A DNA stretch of 32,234 bases from Prolixibacteraceae bacterium (lineage in GTDB: Bacteria; Bacteroidota; Bacteroidia; Bacteroidales; Prolixibacteraceae): the NCBI GenBank assembly GCA_018648265.1, contig JABGRN010000069.1:1-32234 (forward strand). Reading direction: 5' to 3'. The position numbers and the translations under genes were made by a program. This document shows positions 8,512-16,339 of the stretch, piece by piece. The number at the start of each line of letters is the position of its first letter. Position 1 is the stretch's first letter. Below the pieces are notes generated by a model. It saw only the letters and a program-made list of their open reading frames with translations, did no database searches and had not been told where the DNA came from.

Positions 8512-8882
8512 GTTACTACTCAGCGGCACAAAGAAAATCTAAATAGTTAGTTATCAATTCGTTTTGTCCTGATTTTTGTTCAAAGGAAACAAAAATCCCG
8601 CCAAAACTACCGACATTTACAACATTTAACCCCAAGCTAAACAGACTGTGTGAAAACAGTCTTTTTATCCTTTACCGTCCCATTTATGGGACGGATTTTG
8701 CGATTACACAAACTGCTGGACTTTAGTCCAACTGTCTTATATTCAGGACTAAAGTCCAATTCTCTTTCTCAATTCAATAACCGTTGGATAAATCCAACGG
8801 CAAAAGGATAATCCCTTTTTCACACAGCCTGTAAAGCATGGGGCTATTTATAATCAACGCATTAGGGCCGCTGAGTAGTAAC
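8512..8882. mobile_element. 371-bp non-coding element with perfect 16-bp terminal inverted repeats
   Basis: The ends are GTTACTACTCAGCGGC (8512-8527) and its exact reverse complement (8867-8882). A second inverted pair lies inside, 8630-8655 against 8818-8843, matching at 22 of 26 positions. Four compact hairpins sit between them: CCGTCCCA-TTTA-TGGGACGG (8675-8694), TGGACTTTAGTCCA (8717-8730), GGACTAAAGTCC (8746-8757) and CCGTTGGAT-AA-ATCCAACGG (8781-8800). Another is at 8571-8597. No open frame of note is present. It looks like a non-autonomous, MITE-like or REP-cluster element. The rest of the 8310-9018 gap beyond this and the pseudogene is AT-rich with nothing recognised. Confidence 0.7.
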
Positions 8883-9018
8883 GAAAATTTTGATTTCAGA
8901 AAAGTACATTTTTTTTGAAATTAATTAACTCATTTTTGTATAATGGATTTGATATAAATTTTGCTAAAATTCTTAATTGAGATCAACGAAGATTTAAAAT
9001 AAAAGTACAATTCATCAC

Positions 9019-10371
9019 CTAATCACGAACACAGCGCACCGACAAACCAATTGCTTTTGATGAGAAAAAGCTTTGAGTAATTCCTAAATCGAAGATAAGA
9101 GCAAGGTATTCTGCATAATTGCTTCCATTTTCTGTGGAACTCCACCAATAAGTTCCAAACTTAATGTTTCGGAATTCATCATGACTACTTCTGTATCCTC
9201 CGGGGAGTGCACTGAACGCGCTAAGATTGTTGCTTTGCGGGTTGTTGCCCGGAGTGCCGATATAGTCTGAATTACTCCAATTTGTTTTTGCTGCAAGCGA
9301 TTTTGCAATATCGTTATCATTAATTTCGTAGCCAAATCCATTATTGTTTAGGTAATTTATAAGCATTGTCCATTCTGTTTTACTCGGCAAATGCCAACCT
9401 GGTGGGCAAATTCCCTGAACCCCACTTGGAAAGGAATCACTGCTTTTGGTTTCATTCATTGCTGCCGTCCAGTTGTACAAAACACCATAGATGCCAAAAT
9501 TAATTGTGTTTCTGGCGTTTACAATGCTATTGTTTTCGTAACCATATACATAATAATGCCTTTCAGTTAGAGAACCGACATTGGACGAACTTACTGTGGG
9601 AAGATAAGTGAGATTTTCTGCCATCCATGTTTGATCTCCAATTTTTGCAGTTTGGTATATTTTATTATCACGACTATCCTTAAAAGGAACGTTGAAAGTA
9701 AAATCTAATGACTCTGAAAAACTAAAATAAAGCGTTGATGGTAAAGCATAATAATCATCTTTATAAATAAAAATTCGTATTCGATCGCCAACAGTAATTT
9801 CAAAATCATCTTCATTTTCAAAAAATGAACTTTTAAATTTATTATTTGCTTCAAAAATTTCAACAACTTGCTCCTTTACATCAGCAGAACCCATGGCTTT
9901 AAAAATTTGAATTCCAGAAAGTGTTTCAATTTTCACAAAAAAAACGCCGGAAACATTTAATTTAATTTGAAATAAATGATTGGTTTTAAATGTTATTTTT
10001 TCGGACGCATGTATTTGTTGGCCATTCATGTTATAAATCGAAAAGACAGCATCTTCGAAGTTGATATTTCTATATTCAATTCTTAACAATCCTGGAGAAT
10101 TTTCGGTCGTTACAAAAGTTTCGTAATTTTTCAATAAATCAACTCCCACAGCTCCCAAAAGAGTTTTTTGACTTAAATTTATTTGATAATAATCTTGCTT
10201 GGGTAAATCCTTAAATAAAAGGAATTTCCCATTCGACAGATTTTCAACTATTATAGAATCAAGTTCTGTTTTTGTATCATTTAATTCGGCACCTATCGTA
10301 TAGATTATGTCCTGAGCATTAATTAAACATGTCACAAAAGCCAGAATAATAATTGCCAGTATCTTTTTCAT
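9019..10371 (-). CDS. Exported FISUMP-domain protein
   Basis: A 450-residue protein with a signal peptide (1-19, cleaved near INA-QD). Residues 95-160 (IEYRNINFEDAVFSIYNMNG, GVFFVKIE) resemble a type IX secretion sorting-domain fold, but they lie internally and not at the C terminus. Residues 232-450 form a Fibrobacter succinogenes major paralogous (FISUMP) domain, recognised from IGDQTWMAENL, YGVLYNWTAAM, GICPPGWHLPSKTEW, LPGGYRSS, YWWSSTE and the closing SVRCVRD. FISUMP domains are found in surface proteins, with no catalytic role established. The gene sits between direct repeats of the regulator's 3' end and interrupts an otherwise metal-related set, so it looks inserted. Confidence 0.88.
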   Translation of the reverse strand: MKKILAIIILAFVTCLINAQDIIYTIGAELNDTKTELDSIIVENLSNGKFLLFKDLPKQDYYQINLSQKTLLGAVGVDLLKNYETFVTTENSPGLLRIEYRNINFEDAVFSIYNMNGQQIHASEKITFKTNHLFQIKLNVSGVFFVKIETLSGIQIFKAMGSADVKEQVVEIFEANNKFKSSFFENEDDFEITVGDRIRIFIYKDDYYALPSTLYFSFSESLDFTFNVPFKDSRDNKIYQTAKIGDQTWMAENLTYLPTVSSSNVGSLTERHYYVYGYENNSIVNARNTINFGIYGVLYNWTAAMNETKSSDSFPSGVQGICPPGWHLPSKTEWTMLINYLNNNGFGYEINDNDIAKSLAAKTNWSNSDYIGTPGNNPQSNNLSAFSALPGGYRSSHDEFRNIKFGTYWWSSTENGSNYAEYLALIFDLGITQSFFSSKAIGLSVRCVRD

Positions 10372-10443
10372 TGCTGATAAACTAATTATTTAGGTATTCA
10401 AAAGTATGAAATTCTGGATATGACGTATAAATTTTGCAGCTTC

Positions 10444-11013
10444 CTATATCTCATTCAGCGATTTGCGGCTTTTATTGTTCATTTTTTTGAATTCCGTCGG
10501 GGTAATGCCGGTCTCTTTTTTAAACTGAGCCGAGAGATGTTGGTTGCTGCTGTATTCTAATTTAAAAGCAATTTCGCTAATGCTTAGTTCATCATAAATC
10601 AACAATTCTTTTACTTTTTCAATTTTTTGAAGAATGTAATATTTCTCGATGGTAATTCCTTCCGATGACGAAAAAATTTTGCTTAACGACGAATATTCAT
10701 TCCCTGTTATTTCTGATAAATGAGAAGATAAATTTATTTTTTCCAGACTTTGCGTTTGGTGATGAACCAATTTAATTATTTCTGATTTGACTTGCAAAAT
10801 CATTTGTTTTTTTCGCCCCGTAAGTAATTCAAAACCATTTTCAATTAATGCCAAACTCAGTTGATGCAACACTTTTTCGTCGGGTTGCGATTTTAAAACT
10901 ACTTCGCCCAATTTTATAGAAACAACCTCTACCTGGAGTTTGACCAATTCCTCTCTCACTGCTTTTATACAGCGGTTACAAACCATGTTTTTGATATATA
11001 AAACATTTTCCAT
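10444..11013 (-). CDS. Metal-sensing-type regulator: HMA-like CxxC domain fused to AraC helix-turn-helix
   Basis: A 189-residue cytoplasmic protein. Residues 1-65 resemble an HMA domain (LYIKNMVCNRC, Cys12 and Cys15, then KAVREEL). Residues 75-180 carry a C-terminal AraC/XylS-type DNA-binding region: EYSSLSKIFSS, the recognition part ISEIAFKLEYSSNQHLSAQF and the terminal KKETGITPTEFKK. AraC proteins usually have two helix-turn-helix motifs in about 100 residues, which fits. The combination suggests a copper-responsive or other soft-metal-responsive activator, and the nearby cus operon is the obvious candidate target (inference). It starts 15 bp after the PepSY gene stops, so the two are likely co-transcribed. 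A truncated second copy lies at 8346-8497. Confidence 0.85.
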   Translation of the reverse strand: MENVLYIKNMVCNRCIKAVREELVKLQVEVVSIKLGEVVLKSQPDEKVLHQLSLALIENGFELLTGRKKQMILQVKSEIIKLVHHQTQSLEKINLSSHLSEITGNEYSSLSKIFSSSEGITIEKYYILQKIEKVKELLIYDELSISEIAFKLEYSSNQHLSAQFKKETGITPTEFKKMNNKSRKSLNEI

Positions 11014-11028
11014 AAACTCTTTAAAAAA

Positions 11029-11772
11029 TTATTTTTGCTTTCTAAAAATCCATTTTGAGGTTTTAAAATACAAAACAAAACCGGTTAGAATTGTAATTAA
11101 TCCCAACACGGAAAAAATGCGTAGTAATGTATTTCCAATGTGGTCGCGACTTTGATAATCCATGGTATGAACCATCCACAAAAAATCAAATATCCGCCAG
11201 TTCGAATTTCTTAACTTTAGTACTTGCCCATATTCAGTACTTACATAAACCGTTGTTTTTGAATTGTGTGCAAATCTTATTGCGTAAGCTGGCAGCGGTT
11301 GATTTCGGTATTCGTGGTGTTTATTTACCATTCCTTCAACGAGGTAATCTATTTTTTCAATTTCTGATTTAGGAGTAAAAACGGCGTTGGCAAGTTGCAC
11401 TGCTTCCTCTTCCGAAAGTGGTAACCGAATAATTCCTGTTTTTGCTTTTATTAGTGAAGTTTTTTGTTGCCCGTTATTAAAAAAGCGAAGCTGATAAAAC
11501 GGTTCATCCAAAAAATTTATAGTTTGAAATGATATGATTGAATCAACAGAATTGCTTTTTGAAATTTCAGCAAAAATATCCGAGGGATTTTGCCAGTGTT
11601 CCAAATCAGAAATTAATTTTTCTGGGTTTCGGTTCATGTCTCCATGAATCTGATCCAAATTACTCCAGGTAAAAAAGATTCCGCCCAGTGTCCAGAAAAG
11701 TAATTGAATCCCAATAATCACACCAAAATAACGATGGATTTTGCGGTAATAGAACATTAATTTTGATTTCAT
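11029..11772 (-). CDS. PepSY domain-containing membrane protein
   Basis: A 247-residue protein with two transmembrane segments (about 14-34 and 216-236) around a periplasmic PepSY-like domain. The start YYRKIHRYFGVIIG followed by LLFWTLGGIFFTW is typical of PepSY-TM proteins. The extracellular part contains EEAVQLANAVF and the closing segment HTMDYQSRDH before the last helix. PepSY-TM proteins are linked to metal and siderophore handling or membrane redox work, and a small one beside a metal regulator is a recurring arrangement. The exact role is unknown. It lies 44 bp downstream of the GH31 gene on the same strand and 15 bp before the regulator. Confidence 0.82.
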   Translation of the reverse strand: MKSKLMFYYRKIHRYFGVIIGIQLLFWTLGGIFFTWSNLDQIHGDMNRNPEKLISDLEHWQNPSDIFAEISKSNSVDSIISFQTINFLDEPFYQLRFFNNGQQKTSLIKAKTGIIRLPLSEEEAVQLANAVFTPKSEIEKIDYLVEGMVNKHHEYRNQPLPAYAIRFAHNSKTTVYVSTEYGQVLKLRNSNWRIFDFLWMVHTMDYQSRDHIGNTLLRIFSVLGLITILTGFVLYFKTSKWIFRKQK

Positions 11773-11816
11773 TTTTTAAATGTAAACAGATTTATTTTCT
11801 CTTAAAGAACATCTAA

Positions 11817-13976
11817 CTATTCTGTTATAAACTTCCACGAAATATCTCCATAAACCCAGTTTTCAGAATCATGCAGATTTTTGATGATTCCTTTTCCATT
11901 TTCAGCTTTTAATAGTTTGGTAGAATATTCTCCTTTTTCGTAGTTGAAAGTTTTTCCGTCATCATCGTACATAACATAATTTCCGGTTGCCTTTCCATAA
12001 ACACGAATTTCAAGAGGAGTATTTTCTTTCCATTCACCGGTTTGACGAATTGCTGGCATCATTGGAATTATTCCGCCGTCTTTTACAAAAAGCGGTGTTT
12101 TTTCAAAGCCGTTTTCCACCTGAATAATTTCACCATTTCCGACAAAATCGCCTGTGTAAAAATCGTACCAATTTCCTTTTGGCAGGATTACTTTTCGTCC
12201 TTCATCCATATTAAAAAGTGGAGCAACTAATAAATTTTCACCCATCATATATTGGTCTTTTACCTCTTTTTTAAGAGCTTCGGCATAAGGATTTTCTGTG
12301 GCATCCAATTCTTTTTCAATCACTTCTGAATTGGCCTCAAACCCCTGTTCCAGATTCATTCCACGAAATGGAGGTGTGCCATTAAAATAGTAATCGGCAA
12401 AAGTTGAATAGAGGTAAGGGAGCAACTGCATGCGTAAAAATGCAACATCTTGACACTGTTCGTAAACATTGGGGTACGACCATGGTTTTGTACCGTCGGC
12501 CCAGGCATTAATCATTGCCATCGGCGAAAAACAGGTTGTCTGCATTCTTCTTAACCACTCTTCACCTGAACTGCTTTTCCGAACTTCTGGCGTCCAAAGT
12601 AATCCGCTAAAACCCGAATTTATTAATGCAGTTATAAAATCTTTGTGATTGTAATAGTCGTTATAAATTACATACGGATATGAAACCGAACCCGCGTTGG
12701 CAGCCCTGATTAGTCCGTAAGTCCGTTCGTTTTTTTTGCGATAAATTTCATCGGTCAGTGTCATCATTTGTGTGCCATAAGTTTGTCGCATCTGTTCGCC
12801 ATCCAACCCCGAAGGAAAAGTTGCAACATCGGGCCAAAGCCAACGGTCGTAGCCATCCACTTCGTCCATTTTAAAACCACTTACACCAATGTCTAATTGG
12901 TATTTCTGAAAGTGTTCCTGCATAATTTTACGCGGTTCATCCAAGGTGTAATCTGGCACAATTCCGTTCCAAACGGTGTGAGAACCAGAGTATGGTAACA
13001 TCTTTTCGTATAAAATTCCTTCGGGCGAAAGATATGGATTCATCCAAAGATTAGTATGGATTCCCTGTTCTTTCATTTTTTCTAAAAATTCAGCCGGATT
13101 TGGATGACGGGTTTCATCCCATTCAAAAGTGCAGGGGTACGATTTGCTGTGCCAGCCTGGCTCCAACCCAACAACATCTAATGGAAAATTTCTATCAGAA
13201 AATCCGTTAATTTCATTTTGAATGTCCTCGGTATTGTACAAAGTTGGCGTACGTTGCCAAAAACCAAGCCCCCATTTTGGAGGAAGTACGCCGCCGCCGC
13301 AATACAAATTAAACCGCTGAACCACATCGAGCATTGTTTCTCCAGCAAACAGAACCAATTCAACACCATCCGCAGGAATTACAATTTCCAAATTATCGGA
13401 GTATGGTTGTGATGTCCAGCCATCTCTTGCATTTCGGTCGTAAACTTTAGGAGGATTTTTAGTATCTGTCCGAACGCCGGTTCCCACATAAACATCGATG
13501 TAACGGGCAGCATTTATTAAAACTCCGTAACCTTTCGACGAAACATAAAATGGTACCGGCGCATGAGTTCGCCCATCATCTTTTCCGCCGTAATGATCCA
13601 TGTGCAATCGCATAATCCTTCCTCGTTGCTGAACGGTTTTAAAATTCAAACCAAAACCATAAATCTGCTCTTCTTTTTCCAATGGAAACCTCAAGTAAGT
13701 TTTTCCGTTTTGTGTAAATGCTGTTATCTCATCCGTTAAAATTGGAAATTTGCGGGACATTTTTTTATTTAATGTTTCACTTCGTGGTGCTTTGTCAGCT
13801 ACCGAAAGCAGATTAAATTCTTCAGGATAATTAATAGAGGTTTCCCAAATGCCTGGGAAGGATTCACCCCAGATTGGATTAAAACTTTCAGAATTAATTT
13901 TTAACCTGTCAATTCGATTTTCACAAGAAAAAATTATTATTCCTGCTATCAGTAAAAAAATGCCTTTGAATTTCAT
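11817..13976 (-). CDS. GH31 family glycoside hydrolase (lipoprotein)
   Basis: A 719-residue retaining alpha-glycosidase of the GH31 type. The lipobox IIFSC gives a lipid-anchored Cys18. An N-terminal beta-sandwich (about 30-225) includes EEQIYGFGLNF. The barrel follows (LPPKWGLGFWQR, PLDVVGLEPGWHSKSYPCTFEWD). The probable nucleophile is Asp371 in GFKMDEVDG and the probable acid/base is Asp440 in VIYND. The distal beta domains contain LLVAPLF and YDDDGKTFNYEKG. The usual WGGD and HDIGGF motifs are changed (IYND, TPEVRKS), so it belongs to a divergent branch, and alpha-glucosidase, xylosidase and galactosidase are all possible. It is transcribed away from the plus-strand sulfatase/GH block. Any shared promoter would be in 13977-14102. 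Confidence 0.9.
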   Translation of the reverse strand: MKFKGIFLLIAGIIIFSCENRIDRLKINSESFNPIWGESFPGIWETSINYPEEFNLLSVADKAPRSETLNKKMSRKFPILTDEITAFTQNGKTYLRFPLEKEEQIYGFGLNFKTVQQRGRIMRLHMDHYGGKDDGRTHAPVPFYVSSKGYGVLINAARYIDVYVGTGVRTDTKNPPKVYDRNARDGWTSQPYSDNLEIVIPADGVELVLFAGETMLDVVQRFNLYCGGGVLPPKWGLGFWQRTPTLYNTEDIQNEINGFSDRNFPLDVVGLEPGWHSKSYPCTFEWDETRHPNPAEFLEKMKEQGIHTNLWMNPYLSPEGILYEKMLPYSGSHTVWNGIVPDYTLDEPRKIMQEHFQKYQLDIGVSGFKMDEVDGYDRWLWPDVATFPSGLDGEQMRQTYGTQMMTLTDEIYRKKNERTYGLIRAANAGSVSYPYVIYNDYYNHKDFITALINSGFSGLLWTPEVRKSSSGEEWLRRMQTTCFSPMAMINAWADGTKPWSYPNVYEQCQDVAFLRMQLLPYLYSTFADYYFNGTPPFRGMNLEQGFEANSEVIEKELDATENPYAEALKKEVKDQYMMGENLLVAPLFNMDEGRKVILPKGNWYDFYTGDFVGNGEIIQVENGFEKTPLFVKDGGIIPMMPAIRQTGEWKENTPLEIRVYGKATGNYVMYDDDGKTFNYEKGEYSTKLLKAENGKGIIKNLHDSENWVYGDISWKFITE

Positions 13977-14102
13977 TGTCGGTAGTTAATTGTATGGCAC
14001 GAATTTAAAAAATTTAACCCAAAAGAAATAAAAAACTGTATCTTCCAACTCAATAGTTTTTTCTACTTATTCATTATTTTTTTAACAAAAATTAAATAAA
14101 CA

Positions 14103-14267
14103 ATGTCATTTCTTTTTATTTTCTCAACAACAACAATTTCATTGGCTCTTGTATTTTATTCGGTTGGGATTTGGGCTGAGCGAATTTCACGATATTTAAA
14201 AGGCTGGCATGTGGTTACTTTTTGGATTGGTTTTTCGTTTGATGTTATTGGTACTTTACTGTACTAA
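14103..14267 (+). pseudogene. HsmA-family membrane protein fragment
   Basis: An ATG-initiated frame of 54 codons reads as the start of an HsmA (TIGR03987-type) four-helix membrane protein: ISLALVFYSVGIWAERIS, then LKGWHVVTFWIGFSFDVIG. It stops at TAA right after GTLLY. HsmA proteins are about 125-130 residues, so more than half is missing. The sequence passes within about 40 bp into sulfatase-like DNA, so this is a truncated remnant at a rearrangement joint. A longer frame from 14209 reads through the region in another phase and makes a false signal peptide. Confidence 0.75.
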
Positions 14268-14305
14268 TTTTGATAAAAAGGGAAAAATCCCAAAACAAAA
14301 ACTCA

Positions 14306-14611
14306 ACATCCTCCTCATCAACAACGATGAGATGGGTTGGCGGGATGTAGGTTTTATGGGGTCAGAATATTACGAAACGCTAAACATTGATGCTCTTACT
14401 GCCGGCGGAATGATTTTTACAAATGCGTACGCATCGGCGTCGAACTGCGCGCCAAGCCGAGCTTGCATGATGAGCGGACAGGGGTCTCCACGCTACGGAA
14501 TTTACACCGTTACAAATCCAGAACCATGCTTACTTCCCAATTCCAATTCAGGAGTTCGATTTAAATCCTGCATTGTTGGAATCCGATCCAACAAATAACG
14601 GGTACCGATAG
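14306..14611 (+). pseudogene. Truncated, mutated S1 sulfatase copy
   Basis: From about 14306 to 14522 the DNA is about 85-90% identical by eye to the start of the sulfatase gene at 18411 (codons about 36-106), including the SNCAPSRACM active-site segment. The metal-binding NIDDMGW has become NNDEMGW. The sequence then jumps to a short tail that, in another frame, reads FDLNPALLESDPTNNGYR and stops, resembling a sulfatase C terminus. About 340 codons are missing and the two parts are out of frame. It cannot make an active enzyme. Confidence 0.85.
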
Positions 14612-14633
14612 TTTAGTTAGATTTGAAAAATTG

Positions 14634-14667
14634 AACCGGTTTCGGGATTCTCCGAAACCGGTTTTTT
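14634..14667 (+). terminator. Rho-independent terminator
   Basis: A perfect 12-bp stem, AACCGGTTTCGG and CCGAAACCGGTT, with a 6-base loop is followed at once by TTTT. It follows the sulfatase pseudogene and would insulate the GH30 gene 200 bp downstream. The stretch 14668-14868 is AT-rich with no gene seen. Confidence 0.85.
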
Positions 14668-14868
14668 GAAAGACGCACAACTCGGGAAAAAGTTGAATAA
14701 TTACCCGGTAAGGCTAAAAATATTCAAACAGAAAAACAATATTCTATTTGCATCAAATTGTGCATGTTTTAGTATATACAAATTGAAATTGTATCGAACT
14801 ATAATTATAGCCATATTCATTTTTACTGTTAACTTTATCGTTAAATTTAAAATTGAAAACTTTTTAAG

Positions 14869-16317
14869 ATGAACCTTTCCCTTTATATTTTTTCTCTTTC
14901 AATACTATTTTTTAATTCCTCTTATTCAACTAAAAATGAATTAAGTGAGAATAAAATTAACGTTGATATTAATTCCCAAAAAACTCATCAAACTATTGAA
15001 GGATGGGGAAGTTCGTTGTGTTGGTGGGCAGGGCAGGTTGGCGATTGGGAAGAATCGAAAGTGGACAGTTTGGTCGATTTAATAACTGCGCCAGACAAAC
15101 TCAACATGAATATTTTCAGGTACAATATTGGGGGTGGCGACGATCCCTCGCATATTGACGGGCACATGGTAAAAGGGAAAGGGAAACGTGCAGAAATGGA
15201 AGGTTTTAAAGCTTCAGAAAATTCAGAATACAACTGGGATGCAGACAAAGCGCAAGGTATAATTATGCTTAAAATTAAGGAGAAAAGGCCGGATGCAATT
15301 TTTGAAGCTTTTTCCAATTCGCCACCTTTTTGGATGACGTTTAGTGGCTGCTCTGCCGGAAATATCGACCCAAAAAAAGATAATCTTAAACCCGAGTATT
15401 ACGAAGCTTTTTGCGATTACTTAATAGATGTTTGCAAACACTATAAAAACAAATATGGAATAGAATTCAAAACGCTGGAACCTTTTAATGAATCGATTTC
15501 GGGATATTGGAATTATTTGGGAAGTCAGGAAGGATGTCATTTCGAGATTGAAACGCAAATGAAAATCATCAGAATTTTATTTGCGAAACTACAATCTTCA
15601 GGATTAAAAACAGTAATTTCTGCCTCTGATGAAACAAACATTAAATCGTTTATAAAAGTTGTGAAAGCCTACGAAAAGGCTGGAGATATTCTTGATAAAA
15701 TCGGGCAATTAAATACACATACTTATTCCGGAACAAACGAAGAACGGATTGAAGCCGAGAAACTTGCAAAATCAACCGGCAAAGAATTTTGGCAATCGGA
15801 AACCGGCCCGGGTGGCTGGAAAGAAAAAGCAACCGGGTTAAAAAACAACTTGCTTTTAACTCAAAAACTTTTTTACGATATGAATTTAATGAGACCACAA
15901 GCCTGGCTCGATTGGCAACTAATGGAAGAACATAATGATGTTTGGGGATTAATTCGTTGCAATTTCAAAACTCAACAATACCATATTATAAAAAACCTTT
16001 ATGTAAGAATGCAAATAACCAGATTTTTCAAACAAGGTTATACAATAATTGAAACAGATTATGAATCGGCGCTTGCAGCACTCAGTTCAGAGAAAAATGA
16101 ATTGGTAGTTGCAATTAACAATACGTCAGACTCTATTCAATCATTTCAATTAAATCTGGAATTTTTTGATGAAACAGCAAAACAAATACAGGGGTACCGA
16201 ACTAGCGTAAACGAAAACTGTGAAGAAATTATTCCGCTCGATGTTTCCGGGCAAACGTCGGATTATTTGGCACCGGCACTGTCGATAACTACTTTTATTC
16301 TTAGTCTAAAAAAATAG
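14869..16317 (+). CDS. GH30 family glycoside hydrolase
   Basis: A 482-residue exported retaining beta-glycosidase. A signal peptide (1-20) precedes IEGWGSSLCWWAGQVGDW (43-60), a form of the GH30 GFGxS motif with the WWA that is typical of endo-beta-1,6-galactanase-like members. NIFRYNIGGGDDP (81-93) and SNSPPFWMTFSGCSAG (149-164) follow. The acid/base is probably Glu208 in EPFNES and the nucleophile Glu311 in WQSETGPGG. The C-terminal 100 residues form the usual side beta-sandwich. This GH30 type cleaves beta-1,6-linked galactose chains in characterised members, but specificity cannot be read securely here. It opens the plus-strand gene series and stops 22 bp before the next gene. Confidence 0.88.
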   Translation: MNLSLYIFSLSILFFNSSYSTKNELSENKINVDINSQKTHQTIEGWGSSLCWWAGQVGDWEESKVDSLVDLITAPDKLNMNIFRYNIGGGDDPSHIDGHMVKGKGKRAEMEGFKASENSEYNWDADKAQGIIMLKIKEKRPDAIFEAFSNSPPFWMTFSGCSAGNIDPKKDNLKPEYYEAFCDYLIDVCKHYKNKYGIEFKTLEPFNESISGYWNYLGSQEGCHFEIETQMKIIRILFAKLQSSGLKTVISASDETNIKSFIKVVKAYEKAGDILDKIGQLNTHTYSGTNEERIEAEKLAKSTGKEFWQSETGPGGWKEKATGLKNNLLLTQKLFYDMNLMRPQAWLDWQLMEEHNDVWGLIRCNFKTQQYHIIKNLYVRMQITRFFKQGYTIIETDYESALAALSSEKNELVVAINNTSDSIQSFQLNLEFFDETAKQIQGYRTSVNENCEEIIPLDVSGQTSDYLAPALSITTFILSLKK

Positions 16318-16339
16318 TTTTTTTGATAAAATCCATAGG

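Noticed and set aside
9084-9341. Minus-strand alternative frame inside the FISUMP gene
   Set aside because: It is a shadow of a well-supported longer gene on the same strand.
14573-14594. TTGTTGGA...TCCAACAA inverted repeat at the end of the sulfatase remnant
   Set aside because: It is short, without a T-run, and a clear terminator lies 40 bp downstream; probably chance.
14209-14598. A 129-residue frame that looks like a short lipoprotein sulfatase
   Set aside because: Its first 20 codons are an out-of-phase reading of an HsmA-type gene fragment, and its end is a frameshifted joint. It is treated as two pseudogene pieces.
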